The translations under genes were made by a program, and so were the position numbers. A stretch of DNA of 64,000 bases from SHZL01 sp963784425 (GTDB lineage Bacteria; Pseudomonadota; Gammaproteobacteria; Xanthomonadales; SZUA-36). The stretch is taken from NCBI GenBank assembly GCA_963784425.1, contig CAWARM010000011.1, forward strand, positions 434,001 to 498,000. The letters run 5' to 3'. The notes beneath the pieces are model-generated. The model was not told where the DNA came from. It did not search any database and saw nothing but the letters and a program-made list of their open reading frames with translations. Shown piece by piece: positions 1 through 8,738 of the stretch. How positions within the stretch are numbered: position 1 is the stretch's first letter; the number at the start of each line of letters is the position of its first letter.

Positions 1-936
1 GTCGCCGTTGTAGATATCCATCGACAATGCCACATTGTGTTCGCGCGCCAGCGCAATGCCTTCATCATCGATCAGGGAGGCATGCTCGATCGTGTCCGCG
101 CCCGCCAGGATGGCATCCTTGATCGACTGTGCGCCATGCGCATGGGCAGCGACACGAATACCGGCCGCATGTCCGACTTTCACGGCTGCGGCGATTTCTT
201 CGGGCGTCATTTCCGGCGCGCCCGGAACGCCGCCGTAAGCCAGCACTGCGCCCGATGCAATCAGCTTGAGCAGGTCGGCGCCGCTATCAACGGCAAGCTG
301 GGCCTTTTGCCGGAACTGCTCCGGTCCCCGCGCAATCCCGAGGTGCAGGTAGTCAGGAATGTCGCTTTCCTTGATGCCCGGTGTGAGCAAGTCGCCGCCA
401 CCACCGGGAATGGTGAGGTAAAAACCGGCCGCCTGCATGCGCGGGCCTATCACTTCGCCAGCGCTGATCAGGTCACGCAGTTGAAACTCAGCCATGCCAT
501 AGTAAGTGCCGACATTACGCACAGCGGTGAAACCCGCCTGCAGGGTTACCAGGCTCATCTCCTTGCCGGTTGCCAGCGTGTTTTCCAGCGTGTGCTTGAG
601 TATTTGGCTCAGGTCGGCGGTATTGGTTGGAACTTCCAGGATATGGGTGTGCATATCGATCAGCCCCGGCAGGCAGGTTTGACCGGACAGGTCCAGCACC
701 GGCAGGTCCGCGATTACTTGTTCACCAAATGAAACGCTGACGATCCTGCCGCTCTCAATCACAACAGTCGCATTGTCCCTGGCGGCGTCGCTTACCCCGT
801 CGATCAAATGCCCGCAGCGGATGATCATGTTGCCGGAGTCGGGTGCGTAGGGTGCATTTTCGACCAAAACCGGCCGTTCAGCGGCGAGACAATACTGGGT
901 AAAAATACCCAGCGCGATGGCAATAAAAATCTTCAT
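1..936 (-). CDS. Exported amidohydrolase (imidazolonepropionase-like), 3' end cut by window edge
   Basis: The frame reads 312 codons without a stop and runs off the left edge, so the C-terminal part is missing. It opens with a signal peptide (MKIFIAIALGIFTQYCLA). It then has the amidohydrolase beta-sandwich lead-in and the first metal site GLIDMHTH near residue 106, followed by GADLLKLIASG and HAHG/HTIEHA-type second-shell motifs. The family hydrolyses amide or cyclic amide bonds such as Xaa-Pro dipeptides and imidazolonepropionate analogues with a binuclear metal centre; the substrate here cannot be told. The start lies 6 bp after the cupin stop codon on the same strand, so the two form an operon. 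Export to the periplasm is inferred from the leader. Confidence 0.85.
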   Translation of the reverse strand, partial: MKIFIAIALGIFTQYCLAAERPVLVENAPYAPDSGNMIIRCGHLIDGVSDAARDNATVVIESGRIVSVSFGEQVIADLPVLDLSGQTCLPGLIDMHTHILEVPTNTADLSQILKHTLENTLATGKEMSLVTLQAGFTAVRNVGTYYGMAEFQLRDLISAGEVIGPRMQAAGFYLTIPGGGGDLLTPGIKESDIPDYLHLGIARGPEQFRQKAQLAVDSGADLLKLIASGAVLAYGGVPGAPEMTPEEIAAAVKVGHAAGIRVAAHAHGAQSIKDAILAGADTIEHASLIDDEGIALAREHNVALSMDIYNGD

Positions 937-942
937 GTCTTG

Positions 943-1368
943 TTACTCGGGTGGAGTGTATTTGGGTTCCACGATCAGGTAACTGGTGGTCGTATCACCA
1001 ATATTCAGCCCTTCATGGACAGTAATTTCGCTGGTAGACCATGTGTCGCCCGTGACGGATTTTCGCGCCTCGACAACACCTTTGGCATCGGTGATTTGCA
1101 TCGTTCCACCTTGCAGCACATAACCAAAATGCGGGTAATGATAATGTTTTTCGTGCCCTACCCCGGGCGGAAAGGTGCACCTGCCCACGCGCACGGTCTC
1201 CGATTCATACAGCAGCTCACAGGTTTTCTCACCCTTCCAGCCGGCGTCGAAGGCCTGAGGAAGGTCGGGTAGTTCTGCTGCCATGGCCGGCAACAAAGCC
1301 ATTGGCGCAAGCAGTATCAATGCGATCAGGCTCGCGCTCATGCGTTGCAGTTGATAATTTTTCTTCAT
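943..1368 (-). CDS. Secreted single-domain cupin protein
   Basis: 141 residues beginning with a signal peptide that ends near AMAAELPD (about residue 31). The mature part is one small cupin barrel. The first cupin motif is visible as GVGHEKHYHYPHFGYVLQGG (about residues 69-88), giving the usual histidine and glutamate metal ligands. GGAG-like sequence about 8 nt upstream of the ATG supports this start. It is the promoter-proximal gene of a two-gene operon with the exported amidohydrolase. Cupins of this size may be metal-dependent isomerases or dioxygenases, or only ligand-binding; no substrate can be named. Confidence 0.8.
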   Translation of the reverse strand: MKKNYQLQRMSASLIALILLAPMALLPAMAAELPDLPQAFDAGWKGEKTCELLYESETVRVGRCTFPPGVGHEKHYHYPHFGYVLQGGTMQITDAKGVVEARKSVTGDTWSTSEITVHEGLNIGDTTTSYLIVEPKYTPPE

Positions 1369-1374
1369 CGCTGA

Positions 1375-1504
1375 TACTCCCGCTTAACAGGTGCGTTACG
1401 ATCTACGCCGTTGGTTGCATTGACGCTCCACGGGTATGATACAAACATGTTCGTGCAAAGGGCGAACGTTTCGTCCAGGTCCGAGCATGGGGGCCAGGCA
1501 TGGG
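1375..1504 (+). repeat. Promoter-leader duplication, copy 1
   Basis: Positions 1393-1479 match 3098-3184 at 86 of 87 bases, in the same orientation. Weaker similarity, about three in four bases, continues on both sides to an ATG at 1500, equivalent to the start codon of the metallopeptidase at 3205. The repeat carries a plausible promoter (TTGGTT, 18 bp, TATGAT) and an inverted GTTCG...CGAAC pair. The frame after the ATG at 1500 closes after about 22 codons and resembles nothing. The rest of the interval to 1742 shows no gene. The copy seems to be a stranded leader left by a duplication or insertion. Confidence 0.75.
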
Positions 1505-1742
1505 AGTCAAGCAACGTGTACACATTGGCCCTATCGTGCAGGAGTGGGATCTGCGCCTGACCGAGTGAGGGGGCGGCAAAGGTTCAGAGTTGGGCTTATC
1601 GGGCTGTTTCCGGTGGAATCCCAGTTGTAGTTCGTGTGTTTTTCAAAAAGTCGAGGATGATTTTCCAGGGTCAGGGCTCTTTCTGCGTATCAATGGGGAA
1701 GTGCCTTATACTTTGCCTTGTCAAGTTTCCATGGGGTAGGGG

Positions 1743-2987
1743 ATGGATTACGTCTTGTATGCGATTCCGTTCTTCTTCCTGCTGATCGGCCTGGAGTTGC
1801 TGGCCGACCGCTGGCGGGGCATGAACACCTATCGCCTGTCGGACAGCATCAACAGCCTCAGCGCCGGCGTGCTGTCCCAGGCCAGCGGCCTGCTGAGTAA
1901 AGGGCTGAGTCTGCTTTTGTATGTCTGGTTCTGGTCGCACGCTGCCGTGATTGCATGGCCCGTGGATTCATTGGGGGCATGGGTGTGCGCCTTTGTGTTC
2001 TACGACTTTTGCTACTATTGGGCCCATCGCCTGGGTCACGAGCGCAATGTGCTCTGGGCTGCGCACGTGGTGCATCACCAGAGCGAAGACTATAACCTCA
2101 CCACGGCCCTGCGCCAAACCAGCACCGGCTTCATCTTCGGCTGGATCTTCTTCGTGCCCATGGCATTGGCCGGAGTGCCGCCGCTGGTCTTTCTCACCGT
2201 TGGTGCGCTGAACCTGCTCTATCAGTTTTGGGTACATACCCGGCATGTGCCAAAGCTGGGCTGGCTGGAATGGATCTTCATCACCCCATCCAATCATCGC
2301 GTACACCATGGGCAGAACCCGCGCTACATGGATCGCAACTACGGTGGAGTGTTCATCATATGGGATCGTTTGCTGGGGACTTTCCAGGAGGAACTCGACG
2401 AAGAACCCGTGGTGTATGGCGTGACCACGCCGCTGGGGAGTTGGAATCCCTTGTGGGCAAACGTGCAGTTTTACGCCAGCCTGTGGCGTGACGCCGTACG
2501 CGCTTCATCCTGGTGGGACAAGCTGCGCCTGTGGTTCATGCCCACCGGTTGGCGCCCAAACGATGTGGCGGCGAAATTCCCTTTGCTCAAGCCGGAGCTG
2601 AGTGAATTCCATAAATACGATGTGCCGCTGGCTCCTGACCAGAGGCTTTATGCCATGCTGCAATTTAGCTGTTACGTGATTGGCACGACCTGGCTGCTGG
2701 TGATTGCCGGGGAGTTCGATTTCCGTGCACTATTGATTGGCTGGACCTGGTCGGCTTTCGGTTTATATGTAATCGGCACCTGGCTGGAGAATCGTCCCTG
2801 GGCGCTTTGGCTGGAACTGTCGCGGCTGATGCTGAACGTTCCGGCCCTGTGGCTGATGCAGCATCATGCCTTGCTGCCCGGCGGTGAGACGCCATGGCTG
2901 GCGCTGCTGCTTTACAGCGTGCTCAGTGGATTTTTCCTCTTCTGGGCAATTCCTGGCGGCAGGGTGAAAGTCACGGTGCCGCCTTAG
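1743..2987 (+). CDS. Membrane sterol desaturase / fatty acid hydroxylase family protein
   Basis: 414 residues and highly hydrophobic. The eight-histidine di-iron signature of the fatty acid hydroxylase superfamily is present: HRLGH (95-99), HVVHH (108-112), HTRH (165-168) and HRVHH (185-189). The first half is the hydroxylase; the last 120 or so residues add three to four more membrane segments, as in the longer bacterial members. The family inserts oxygen into C-H bonds of sterols, carotenoids or fatty chains at the inner membrane using O2; the substrate is unknown here. The gene stands alone, lying between the two copies of a duplicated leader and followed directly by a GGGGTCAGAG hairpin element, which suggests it arrived by insertion. 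Confidence 0.85.
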   Translation: MDYVLYAIPFFFLLIGLELLADRWRGMNTYRLSDSINSLSAGVLSQASGLLSKGLSLLLYVWFWSHAAVIAWPVDSLGAWVCAFVFYDFCYYWAHRLGHERNVLWAAHVVHHQSEDYNLTTALRQTSTGFIFGWIFFVPMALAGVPPLVFLTVGALNLLYQFWVHTRHVPKLGWLEWIFITPSNHRVHHGQNPRYMDRNYGGVFIIWDRLLGTFQEELDEEPVVYGVTTPLGSWNPLWANVQFYASLWRDAVRASSWWDKLRLWFMPTGWRPNDVAAKFPLLKPELSEFHKYDVPLAPDQRLYAMLQFSCYVIGTTWLLVIAGEFDFRALLIGWTWSAFGLYVIGTWLENRPWALWLELSRLMLNVPALWLMQHHALLPGGETPWLALLLYSVLSGFFLFWAIPGGRVKVTVPP

Positions 2988-2996
2988 CGAGGAACC

Positions 2997-3073
2997 GGGG
3001 TCAGAGAACCATTTGCCGGCACGACGCGGTTGCTCATGTTCAAGGCATACCAGGTAAAAGGTTCTCTGACCCC
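2997..3073. repeat. GGGGTCAGAG inverted-repeat element, copy 1
   Basis: The left arm, GGGGTCAGAGAACC at 2997-3010, is mirrored exactly at 3060-3073, and pairing continues inward with two mismatches to arms of 21 bp (2997-3017 and 3053-3073) around a loop of about 35 bp. It begins 10 bp after the hydroxylase stop codon. A related element with the same GGGGTCAGAG core lies at 13235-13339. The form suggests a REP-like or miniature mobile palindrome, which may also act as a bidirectional terminator since TTTTT follows at 3075. Confidence 0.7.
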
Positions 3074-3081
3074 GTTTTTCC

Positions 3082-3207
3082 TACTCCGGCTTAAGGGGCG
3101 TTACGATCTGCGCCGTTGGTTGCATTGACGCTCCACGGGTATGATACAAACATGTTCGTGCAAAGGGCGAACGTTTCGTCCAGGGCCAGACACGGGGGTC
3201 AAGCATG
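3082..3207 (+). repeat. Promoter-leader duplication, copy 2 (in front of the metallopeptidase)
   Basis: This is the copy still attached to a gene. The core 3098-3184 differs from 1393-1479 by one base. It carries TTGGTT-18 bp-TATGAT as a possible promoter, an imperfect GTTCG/CGAAC dyad and a GGGGG ribosome-binding stretch 7 nt before the ATG at 3205. The similarity to copy 1 ends at the start codon, so only regulatory DNA was duplicated. Confidence 0.75.
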
Positions 3208-4080
3208 GAATGGAAAGGCAGAAGGTCCAGCAGTAATGTAGATGATGCCCGCGGTTCGAGGACCATGGGTGGCTCCTCGGCCGGCGCCGGCATGCTACTC
3301 AGCCTGGTCGGCCGCCGCTTTGGTATCAAGGGCATCCTGGTCATGATCGTGCTGGGCGTGATCCTGTGGCAGGCGGGCCTGATCGATCCCAACCAACTGG
3401 TTGGTGGCCCTGCGCAAACCACGAATGTTCCCTACGAGGCAACAGCTGAGGAACAGGAACTGTACGACTTTGTTACCGTGGTGCTGGCGGATACCGAAGA
3501 CGTGTGGACCGCCGAATTTGCCCGTCACAATGCCCAGTACGAGGTGCCCACGCTGGTCATCTACACCGACCAATATCCAACGGGCTGCGGCATGGGCCAG
3601 TCAGCCATGGGACCGTTCTATTGCTCTGCTGACCGCAAGGTATATATCGATCTCGGTTTCTATGATGAACTTGAACAAAGTTTTAATGCCCCCGGGGACT
3701 TCGCCCAGGCTTACGTCATCGCGCACGAAATCGGTCACCATGTACAAAACTTGCTGGGCACTTCGGACAAGGTGCAAGCCATGCAGGGTCGTCCCGATTA
3801 CAACGAGTACTCGGTGCGACTGGAGCTGCAGGCGGACTACTATGCCGGGGTCTGGGCCCACCACAACCAGCAATACCTGGACAAAGGCGATATCGAAGAG
3901 GCCATGCGTGCGGCCAACGCCATAGGCGACGATGCCATACAGGGGAAGCGCGGGAAGGTCGTGCCTGAGGCCTTTACCCACGGCACTTCGGAGCAACGCA
4001 TGCGCTGGTTCAACAAGGGCTACGAAAGCGGCCGCATCGAAGATGGAGATACGTTCTCGATGCCTTATTCCCAGCTGTGA
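3205..4080 (+). CDS. ypfJ: Neutral zinc metallopeptidase, YpfJ family
   Basis: 291 residues with the YpfJ/zinc_peptidase layout. A charged N-terminus with MGGSS-type linker is followed by one membrane span (about 42-60: GILVMIVLGVILWQAGL) and a soluble domain. The HEIGHH zinc motif is at residues 174-179, and a downstream ELQADYYAGVWAHH supplies the remaining ligand region. Length matches the family. It is probably anchored in the inner membrane with the domain outside; its physiological substrate is not known. Its promoter region is the second copy of a duplicated leader. Its TGA and the TGA of the convergent CoA-transferase interlock as TGATCA. Confidence 0.9.
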   Translation: MEWKGRRSSSNVDDARGSRTMGGSSAGAGMLLSLVGRRFGIKGILVMIVLGVILWQAGLIDPNQLVGGPAQTTNVPYEATAEEQELYDFVTVVLADTEDVWTAEFARHNAQYEVPTLVIYTDQYPTGCGMGQSAMGPFYCSADRKVYIDLGFYDELEQSFNAPGDFAQAYVIAHEIGHHVQNLLGTSDKVQAMQGRPDYNEYSVRLELQADYYAGVWAHHNQQYLDKGDIEEAMRAANAIGDDAIQGKRGKVVPEAFTHGTSEQRMRWFNKGYESGRIEDGDTFSMPYSQL

Positions 4081-5286
4081 TCAAACCACGCCCTGTTCCC
4101 TGAGCTCTTTTAGCTGCTCTGGAGCCAGGCCCAGCAGCCCCTGGTAGATCTCTGCGTTAAAGGCGCCGACTTCCGGACCGGCCCAATCGGTCCGTCCCGG
4201 CGTCGCGCTGAGCTTGGGTACCAGTGCAGGTATCTTGCGCTTCTGGCCATTCACCTCAACTTCCTCAAACAGGCCGCGCGCCTTGAAATGCTCATCTGCC
4301 ATCATGTCGGCCACGTTGTAAATCGGCCCTGCGGGAACGTGCGCGTCCTCCAGCAACTGCAGAGCTGCGCTGGAACTCATGGATCCGCACCAGTGCTCGA
4401 TGACCGCATCGATCTCGGCCTCGTGCGCCACCCGTCCCTTGTTGTCTGTAAGGCGCGGATCGGCTGCCATGTCGTGGCGCTCCATCATCTCGCACAGCCG
4501 TTTGAAAATGGAATCCCCATTGGCGCCAATGATGATGAACTTGCCATCCGCGCAGCGGTAGGTATTGGTAGGGACTATGCCGGTGATGGTTGAACCGGAA
4601 GGCTGGCGGATCACGCCCGCGCCATCGTATTCCGGTATCGCGCCTTCGAGCAGGTTGAACACGCTTTCGTACAATGCCGTGTCCACCACCTGCCCCGGCC
4701 CGCCCGGTGCCTTGAGTTTGTGCACGCAGGCCATGACGATGCCAAGCGCTGCGTGCAGACCGGCCAGTGTATCGCCCATGCTCAGATTGGCGCGCACCGG
4801 CGCTTCGCCGGGAAAACCATTCACGTAGCGAAAACCACCCAGGCCTTCACACACCGAGGCGAATCCGGGCTTGGACGCATAAGGCCCGTCCTGGCCGTAG
4901 CCGGATATGCGAGCATAGATCAGGCCGGGATTAGTGGTTTTGAAATCCTCCGGGCCAAGTCCCCATTTCTCCATCACACCGGGGCGAAAATTCTCCACCA
5001 GCACATCGCACCGATCAGCCAGTCGCCGGATCAGCTCGCGGCCTTTTTCGACGCGCAGGTTAGCCGTGATGCATTTCTTGTTGCGCGCCAGGCTGCGCCA
5101 CCAGTACGAGGTACCCTGCTCATCCAGCTCACGCCATTTGCGCAGGGGATCCCCCTCGCCCGGCGGCTCGACCTTGATCACTTCCGCACCGTAGTAAGCC
5201 AGGACGCAGCCGGCAAACGGACCCGCCAGCAGTTGCCCGACTTCGAGCACGCGGATGCCATCAAGAGGGCGTGGAGATGGATTCAT
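4081..5286 (-). CDS. CaiB/BaiF family (class III) CoA-transferase
   Basis: 401 residues, the normal length for class III CoA-transferases. Family features are the N-terminal LDGIRVLEVGQLLAGPFAG, the VENFRPGVMEKWGL segment near residue 98, and the conserved aspartate of the SMGDTLAGLHAALG block (Asp172), which carries the acyl-anhydride/CoA thioester in studied members. It moves CoA between carboxylic acids; carnitine, formyl, bile-acid and mesaconyl homologues exist and sequence alone does not separate them. AAGGAC 9-10 nt upstream supports the ATG. The FAD oxidoreductase lies 68 bp upstream on the same strand, so they may be co-transcribed. Confidence 0.9.
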   Translation of the reverse strand: MNPSPRPLDGIRVLEVGQLLAGPFAGCVLAYYGAEVIKVEPPGEGDPLRKWRELDEQGTSYWWRSLARNKKCITANLRVEKGRELIRRLADRCDVLVENFRPGVMEKWGLGPEDFKTTNPGLIYARISGYGQDGPYASKPGFASVCEGLGGFRYVNGFPGEAPVRANLSMGDTLAGLHAALGIVMACVHKLKAPGGPGQVVDTALYESVFNLLEGAIPEYDGAGVIRQPSGSTITGIVPTNTYRCADGKFIIIGANGDSIFKRLCEMMERHDMAADPRLTDNKGRVAHEAEIDAVIEHWCGSMSSSAALQLLEDAHVPAGPIYNVADMMADEHFKARGLFEEVEVNGQKRKIPALVPKLSATPGRTDWAGPEVGAFNAEIYQGLLGLAPEQLKELREQGVV

Positions 5287-5354
5287 GAATTCAAAGTCCT
5301 TTGTGTTGAGTAGAATTTATCATGATGCCATGGATAGTGAACCCATCGGGGCGT

Positions 5355-6641
5355 TCAACTGCCGATCCGGTCCTTGATCGCGTGGTACAGCATGCCGGCC
5401 ACCAACCCGGGCCAGCGCAACAGCGTGCCCCCGGGAAACCTTGGCGTTGGAATCCGCGCCATGACGTCAAATCGCTCAGCAGTGCCCGCCACGGCTTCGG
5501 CAATCAGTTTCCCCGCCAGCGTGGCAATCTGTACGCCGTGGCCGGAGTAGCCGAGAGCATAAAATACATCCGGCTTGAGGCGGCCAAAGCATGGCAAGCG
5601 ATTCATGGTCACGGCCAGTGTGCCACCCCAGCCGTAATCGATGCGCGCCGCGGCCATCTGCGGGTAAAGTTGCAACAGGTATTTACGCACAAACGCCTTG
5701 ATGTCCGCGGGAAAGCGCCGTGTATAATTTTCCCCGCCACCAAACAACATGCGCCCGTCGCCGGTCAATTTCCAATAGTTCACCACGAATTTTGCATCGA
5801 ACATGCACAGGTCTTGCGGATTGAGCTGCTGCTGTTGCCCCGCGCTCAACGGTTCCGTCGCAAGTATAAAATTGTTGATGGGCATGATCTTGCCGGCGAT
5901 GCGCGGCTCCAGGCGGCCAAGGTAGCCGTTGCAGGCCAGCACCACGAATTGCGCCGTCACACTGCCCTGCCTGGTGCGCACACAGGTGGGAGACGCTGCG
6001 TCATAAGCGGTAACACGGCTGTTTTCATGCAGTTCCACGCCCAGCTTACTGGCTGCAGCAGCCAGGCCGAGTGCGTAATTGAGCGGATGCAAATGGGCCG
6101 ATTCGTGCTCTACCAGCCCACCCTTGAACGCCGGGCTACCCGCCAGGCAGGCGAGTTCTTCGCCTTCGACAAAGCGGCAGGCCAGTCCATAAGCCTTGTA
6201 CATATGATCTGCATGTGCGCGATACCAGTTTGCATCGCTCTGCTTGGCAGCAACCTGCAGGTTGCCGCGCTTGAGGTCACACTGGATACCAAAGCGCTGG
6301 ATCAGCGCACGCACGGTGTCCACCGCTTCCACGCCCAGGTACCAGAGCCTGCGGGCTTCTTCCTCGCCAAACCGCTGTTCGAGCTCTTCCTGTGGCTGGC
6401 GCTGGCCCAGGGTGCATTGCCCGCCATTGCGGCCGGACGCTCCCCACGCTATGCGCTCCGCCTCCAGCAGCACCACCCGGTAGCCGCGCTCGGCCAGGTG
6501 CAGGGCCGACGATAATCCCGTGTAACCCCCGCCAATGACGCATACATCGGCCGTGTGCGCTCCCGCCAAAGCAGGGAAATCCACTTGCCTGTTGGCGCTT
6601 GCGGTGTAGTAGGATTCTATGTGTTGCGCAACAGCGGACAT
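5355..6641 (-). CDS. FAD-dependent amine oxidoreductase (DAO family, PuuB-like)
   Basis: The chosen start gives 428 residues beginning MSAVAQHIESYY. An ATG at 6836 is in frame but would add 65 residues of low quality and overlap the divergent gene. The FAD-binding dinucleotide motif ADVCVIGGGYTGLSSALHLA lies at about residues 31-50, and the C-terminal GYSGHGVQIATLAGKLIAEA closes the flavin site. The pattern (YYTAS at the N-terminus, ASGRNGGQ after the first strand) is that of gamma-glutamylputrescine oxidase and related glycine/sarcosine-type oxidases, which oxidise a secondary or primary amine with O2. The substrate is inferred only to class level. It is divergent from the amidohydrolase at 6727 with 85 bp between them, which must hold both promoters. 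Confidence 0.87.
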   Translation of the reverse strand: MSAVAQHIESYYTASANRQVDFPALAGAHTADVCVIGGGYTGLSSALHLAERGYRVVLLEAERIAWGASGRNGGQCTLGQRQPQEELEQRFGEEEARRLWYLGVEAVDTVRALIQRFGIQCDLKRGNLQVAAKQSDANWYRAHADHMYKAYGLACRFVEGEELACLAGSPAFKGGLVEHESAHLHPLNYALGLAAAASKLGVELHENSRVTAYDAASPTCVRTRQGSVTAQFVVLACNGYLGRLEPRIAGKIMPINNFILATEPLSAGQQQQLNPQDLCMFDAKFVVNYWKLTGDGRMLFGGGENYTRRFPADIKAFVRKYLLQLYPQMAAARIDYGWGGTLAVTMNRLPCFGRLKPDVFYALGYSGHGVQIATLAGKLIAEAVAGTAERFDVMARIPTPRFPGGTLLRWPGLVAGMLYHAIKDRIGS

Positions 6642-6726
6642 GGAAAGATCTACCGGGTATCTGGCTCCCAGCATGGCGTGCCGGCAAGGCGAAATCAACA
6701 ATTTGGCGGAGGTCCCAAGCGGTATC

Positions 6727-7950
6727 ATGAAAATCAATTGCCCCCTTACCTGCTTCCTGCTGACCTGCACGGGCTGTTTCCTGCCCTTGCTGGCGCAGGC
6801 AGAAAACCATGCCCTGGTGCACTGCAATATTTTCAACGGCTATGAAAGCAGCATCCAGGCCAACATGACCGTGCGCGTGCGCGATCGCCTGATCGAAAGC
6901 ATTGAAGCAGACGGGGTCAAGGTTCCGGATGGCTATACCGTCATCGATTGCGCCGGAAATTACCTGATGCCCGGCCTGATGGACGTGCATACGCACCTGG
7001 AAAACCTGGAACAGGCACAGCGCGCCCTCTACACTGGCGTGACCACCATACGCAGCGCCAGCGTGCCCGCTTACCAGGATATTGGCTTGCGCGAGCTGGT
7101 CCGGTCCGGCGGCTTGCCCGGTCCGGATGTGGTCGCAGCAGGGGTTTACGTTACCCCCAATCTCGAAGACACCATCCTTGCTGATCCCCGGCTGGCTGTC
7201 CTGGTGCACGGCGTAAACACGGACGATGAACTGCGCTTGCTGGTGAATGTAAACATTGATCGGGGCGTGGATGTGATTAAGACCCGCGGCACCGAGCGCG
7301 CAGGTCGCCCGGACACCGACCCGCGTGAACAGGTCTACAGCCGGCACCAGTTGGAAGTGATTGTCAGTGAAGCGGCAAAGCGGGGCATACCCGTCATGGT
7401 GCACGCACACGGTGATGAGGGTGCTCTTGCCGCAGTGCAGGCAGGCGCCCGCAGTATCGAACACGGCACCTACCTGTCGGAGGGAACGCTCAAGCTGATG
7501 CAGGAAAAAGGCACCTGGTTCGTTCCCACCTACATCACCATGCTGGAAATGAAAGAAGAGAAATATGAGTCCGTCCTGCGCCTGCGCGGTTCACACATGG
7601 TGCCGCGCCTGGAGCAAGCCATCAGGACTGCACACCGCCTGGGCGTACGTTTTGCCACCGGCGCGGACAGTTACTATGAAAAGGAGTCCATCAATACTAT
7701 TTCGCTGGAGGTAATGTACCTCTCCCGTTTTGGCCTGAGCACGTTCGAGGCCTTGCAGGCAGCGACAACCAGCTCAGCCGAGTTGCTGGGTCTGCAGGAG
7801 AAAACCGGCCGGATCAAGGCGGGGCTGGAGGCAGACATGATCCTGGTGCCGGGTAATCCGCTGGAAGACATTATGGCGGTGCAGGATGTACTGATGGTTA
7901 TGAGCAATGGTCAGCTTGCATTGCAACGCCTGCCCTTTGCCAAGCCCTGA
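6727..7950 (+). CDS. Secreted amidohydrolase (imidazolonepropionase / prolidase-like)
   Basis: 407 residues from the ATG that starts a good signal peptide (MKINCPLTCFLLTCTGCF..LLAQA). An in-frame start at 6619 lies inside the divergent gene and is rejected. GGAGG sits 14 nt upstream, a long but usable spacing. Metal-binding motifs are GLMDVHTHLE, the DVIKTRG lysine region, HAHGDEG, SIEHGTYLS and the final GADSYYE aspartate. The C-terminal LGLQEKTGRIKAGLEADMI is the standard beta-sandwich return. It is related to the amidohydrolases at 1-936 and 32717-34053. Likely a periplasmic peptidase or amidase. It converges on the MBL hydrolase with interlocked stops (TGATCA). Confidence 0.88.
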   Translation: MKINCPLTCFLLTCTGCFLPLLAQAENHALVHCNIFNGYESSIQANMTVRVRDRLIESIEADGVKVPDGYTVIDCAGNYLMPGLMDVHTHLENLEQAQRALYTGVTTIRSASVPAYQDIGLRELVRSGGLPGPDVVAAGVYVTPNLEDTILADPRLAVLVHGVNTDDELRLLVNVNIDRGVDVIKTRGTERAGRPDTDPREQVYSRHQLEVIVSEAAKRGIPVMVHAHGDEGALAAVQAGARSIEHGTYLSEGTLKLMQEKGTWFVPTYITMLEMKEEKYESVLRLRGSHMVPRLEQAIRTAHRLGVRFATGADSYYEKESINTISLEVMYLSRFGLSTFEALQAATTSSAELLGLQEKTGRIKAGLEADMILVPGNPLEDIMAVQDVLMVMSNGQLALQRLPFAKP

Positions 7951-8727
7951 TCAGCAGGAAACAACATTCTGATTTGAATTTGCTGATCTCGCCCGCCGGC
8001 TGGCAGTGAAATCATCAATGAGTTGAATCATGCGCTGTCGGCCAAAACTGCCATAGTGGCCGCAATGGAAAATATCCGCAGGAATTTCTTTCAGGCGAGC
8101 CAGGGTCTCAAGATATACCTCCGGCTGTGAGGTCGACAGGTCGTCCAGCAGTTCCCCGTCATACAGCGTATCTCCGGTATACAGGGTCGCGCTTTGCTCC
8201 TCATACAGGCAGATCGACCCCGGCGAATGGCCTGGCATGTGGAAAACCCGCAGCACGCGGTTGCCAAGGTCAAGCTCATCACCTTCATCAATCAACTGGC
8301 TGGGTGGCGCCGGAACAATTGCATACTGCCCGAAGCTGAAACCGGCAAACGGCAATGCGCTTATGGCCTCTGTTGCCCGCATGGTCGGGTAGTATTCCGA
8401 CCAGACTGTATTTTCTCCGCCCGGTAGTGTCAGGACCGGAGCTTCCGCCGGGTGACACAGCCGGTGCTCGAACTCATGGTGGCATCCGATGTGATCAAAA
8501 TGGGTGTGTGATGCAACAGCCAGCAGGGTACGTTCAGACAGGGTGCTGATCGCGCCGCGCAGGGAAACCACTCCCAGGCCCGAATCGATCAACAGATCAC
8601 GATCACGCCCGCGAAGATGCCAGATATTGCAACGCAGGTCAGGGCTGACATGGGTCTCGCGGATCAGCGTTACATCCGCACTGATACCAAGGGTTTCGTA
8701 CCAGTGATCAGCGACCTGCAGTTGCAT
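7951..8727 (-). CDS. MBL-fold metallo-hydrolase (cytoplasmic)
   Basis: 258 residues with no signal peptide. The metallo-beta-lactamase motif ASHTHFDHIGCHHEFEH lies at about residues 92-108, MPGHSPGSICLY at about 167, TGDTLYDGELL at about 187, and the last ligand HCGHYGSFG near residue 222. This is the glyoxalase II/lactonase-like branch of the fold, which hydrolyses esters, thioesters or lactones with two zinc ions. It is the second gene after the NTF2-like protein, 11 bp downstream, so the two are probably transcribed together. Confidence 0.87.
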   Translation of the reverse strand: MQLQVADHWYETLGISADVTLIRETHVSPDLRCNIWHLRGRDRDLLIDSGLGVVSLRGAISTLSERTLLAVASHTHFDHIGCHHEFEHRLCHPAEAPVLTLPGGENTVWSEYYPTMRATEAISALPFAGFSFGQYAIVPAPPSQLIDEGDELDLGNRVLRVFHMPGHSPGSICLYEEQSATLYTGDTLYDGELLDDLSTSQPEVYLETLARLKEIPADIFHCGHYGSFGRQRMIQLIDDFTASRRARSANSNQNVVSC

Positions 8728-8738
8728 GCTTACCTGCG

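Noticed and set aside
5322..6515. Long plus-strand ORF of 397 codons opposite the FAD oxidoreductase
   Set aside because: It is antisense to a gene with all family motifs, and its translation has no recognisable domain or coding signature.
4078..7953. Interlocked TGATCA stop codons at two convergent gene pairs (4078-4083, 7948-7953)
   Set aside because: Striking but expected now and then where genes abut tail to tail; no further evidence of function.
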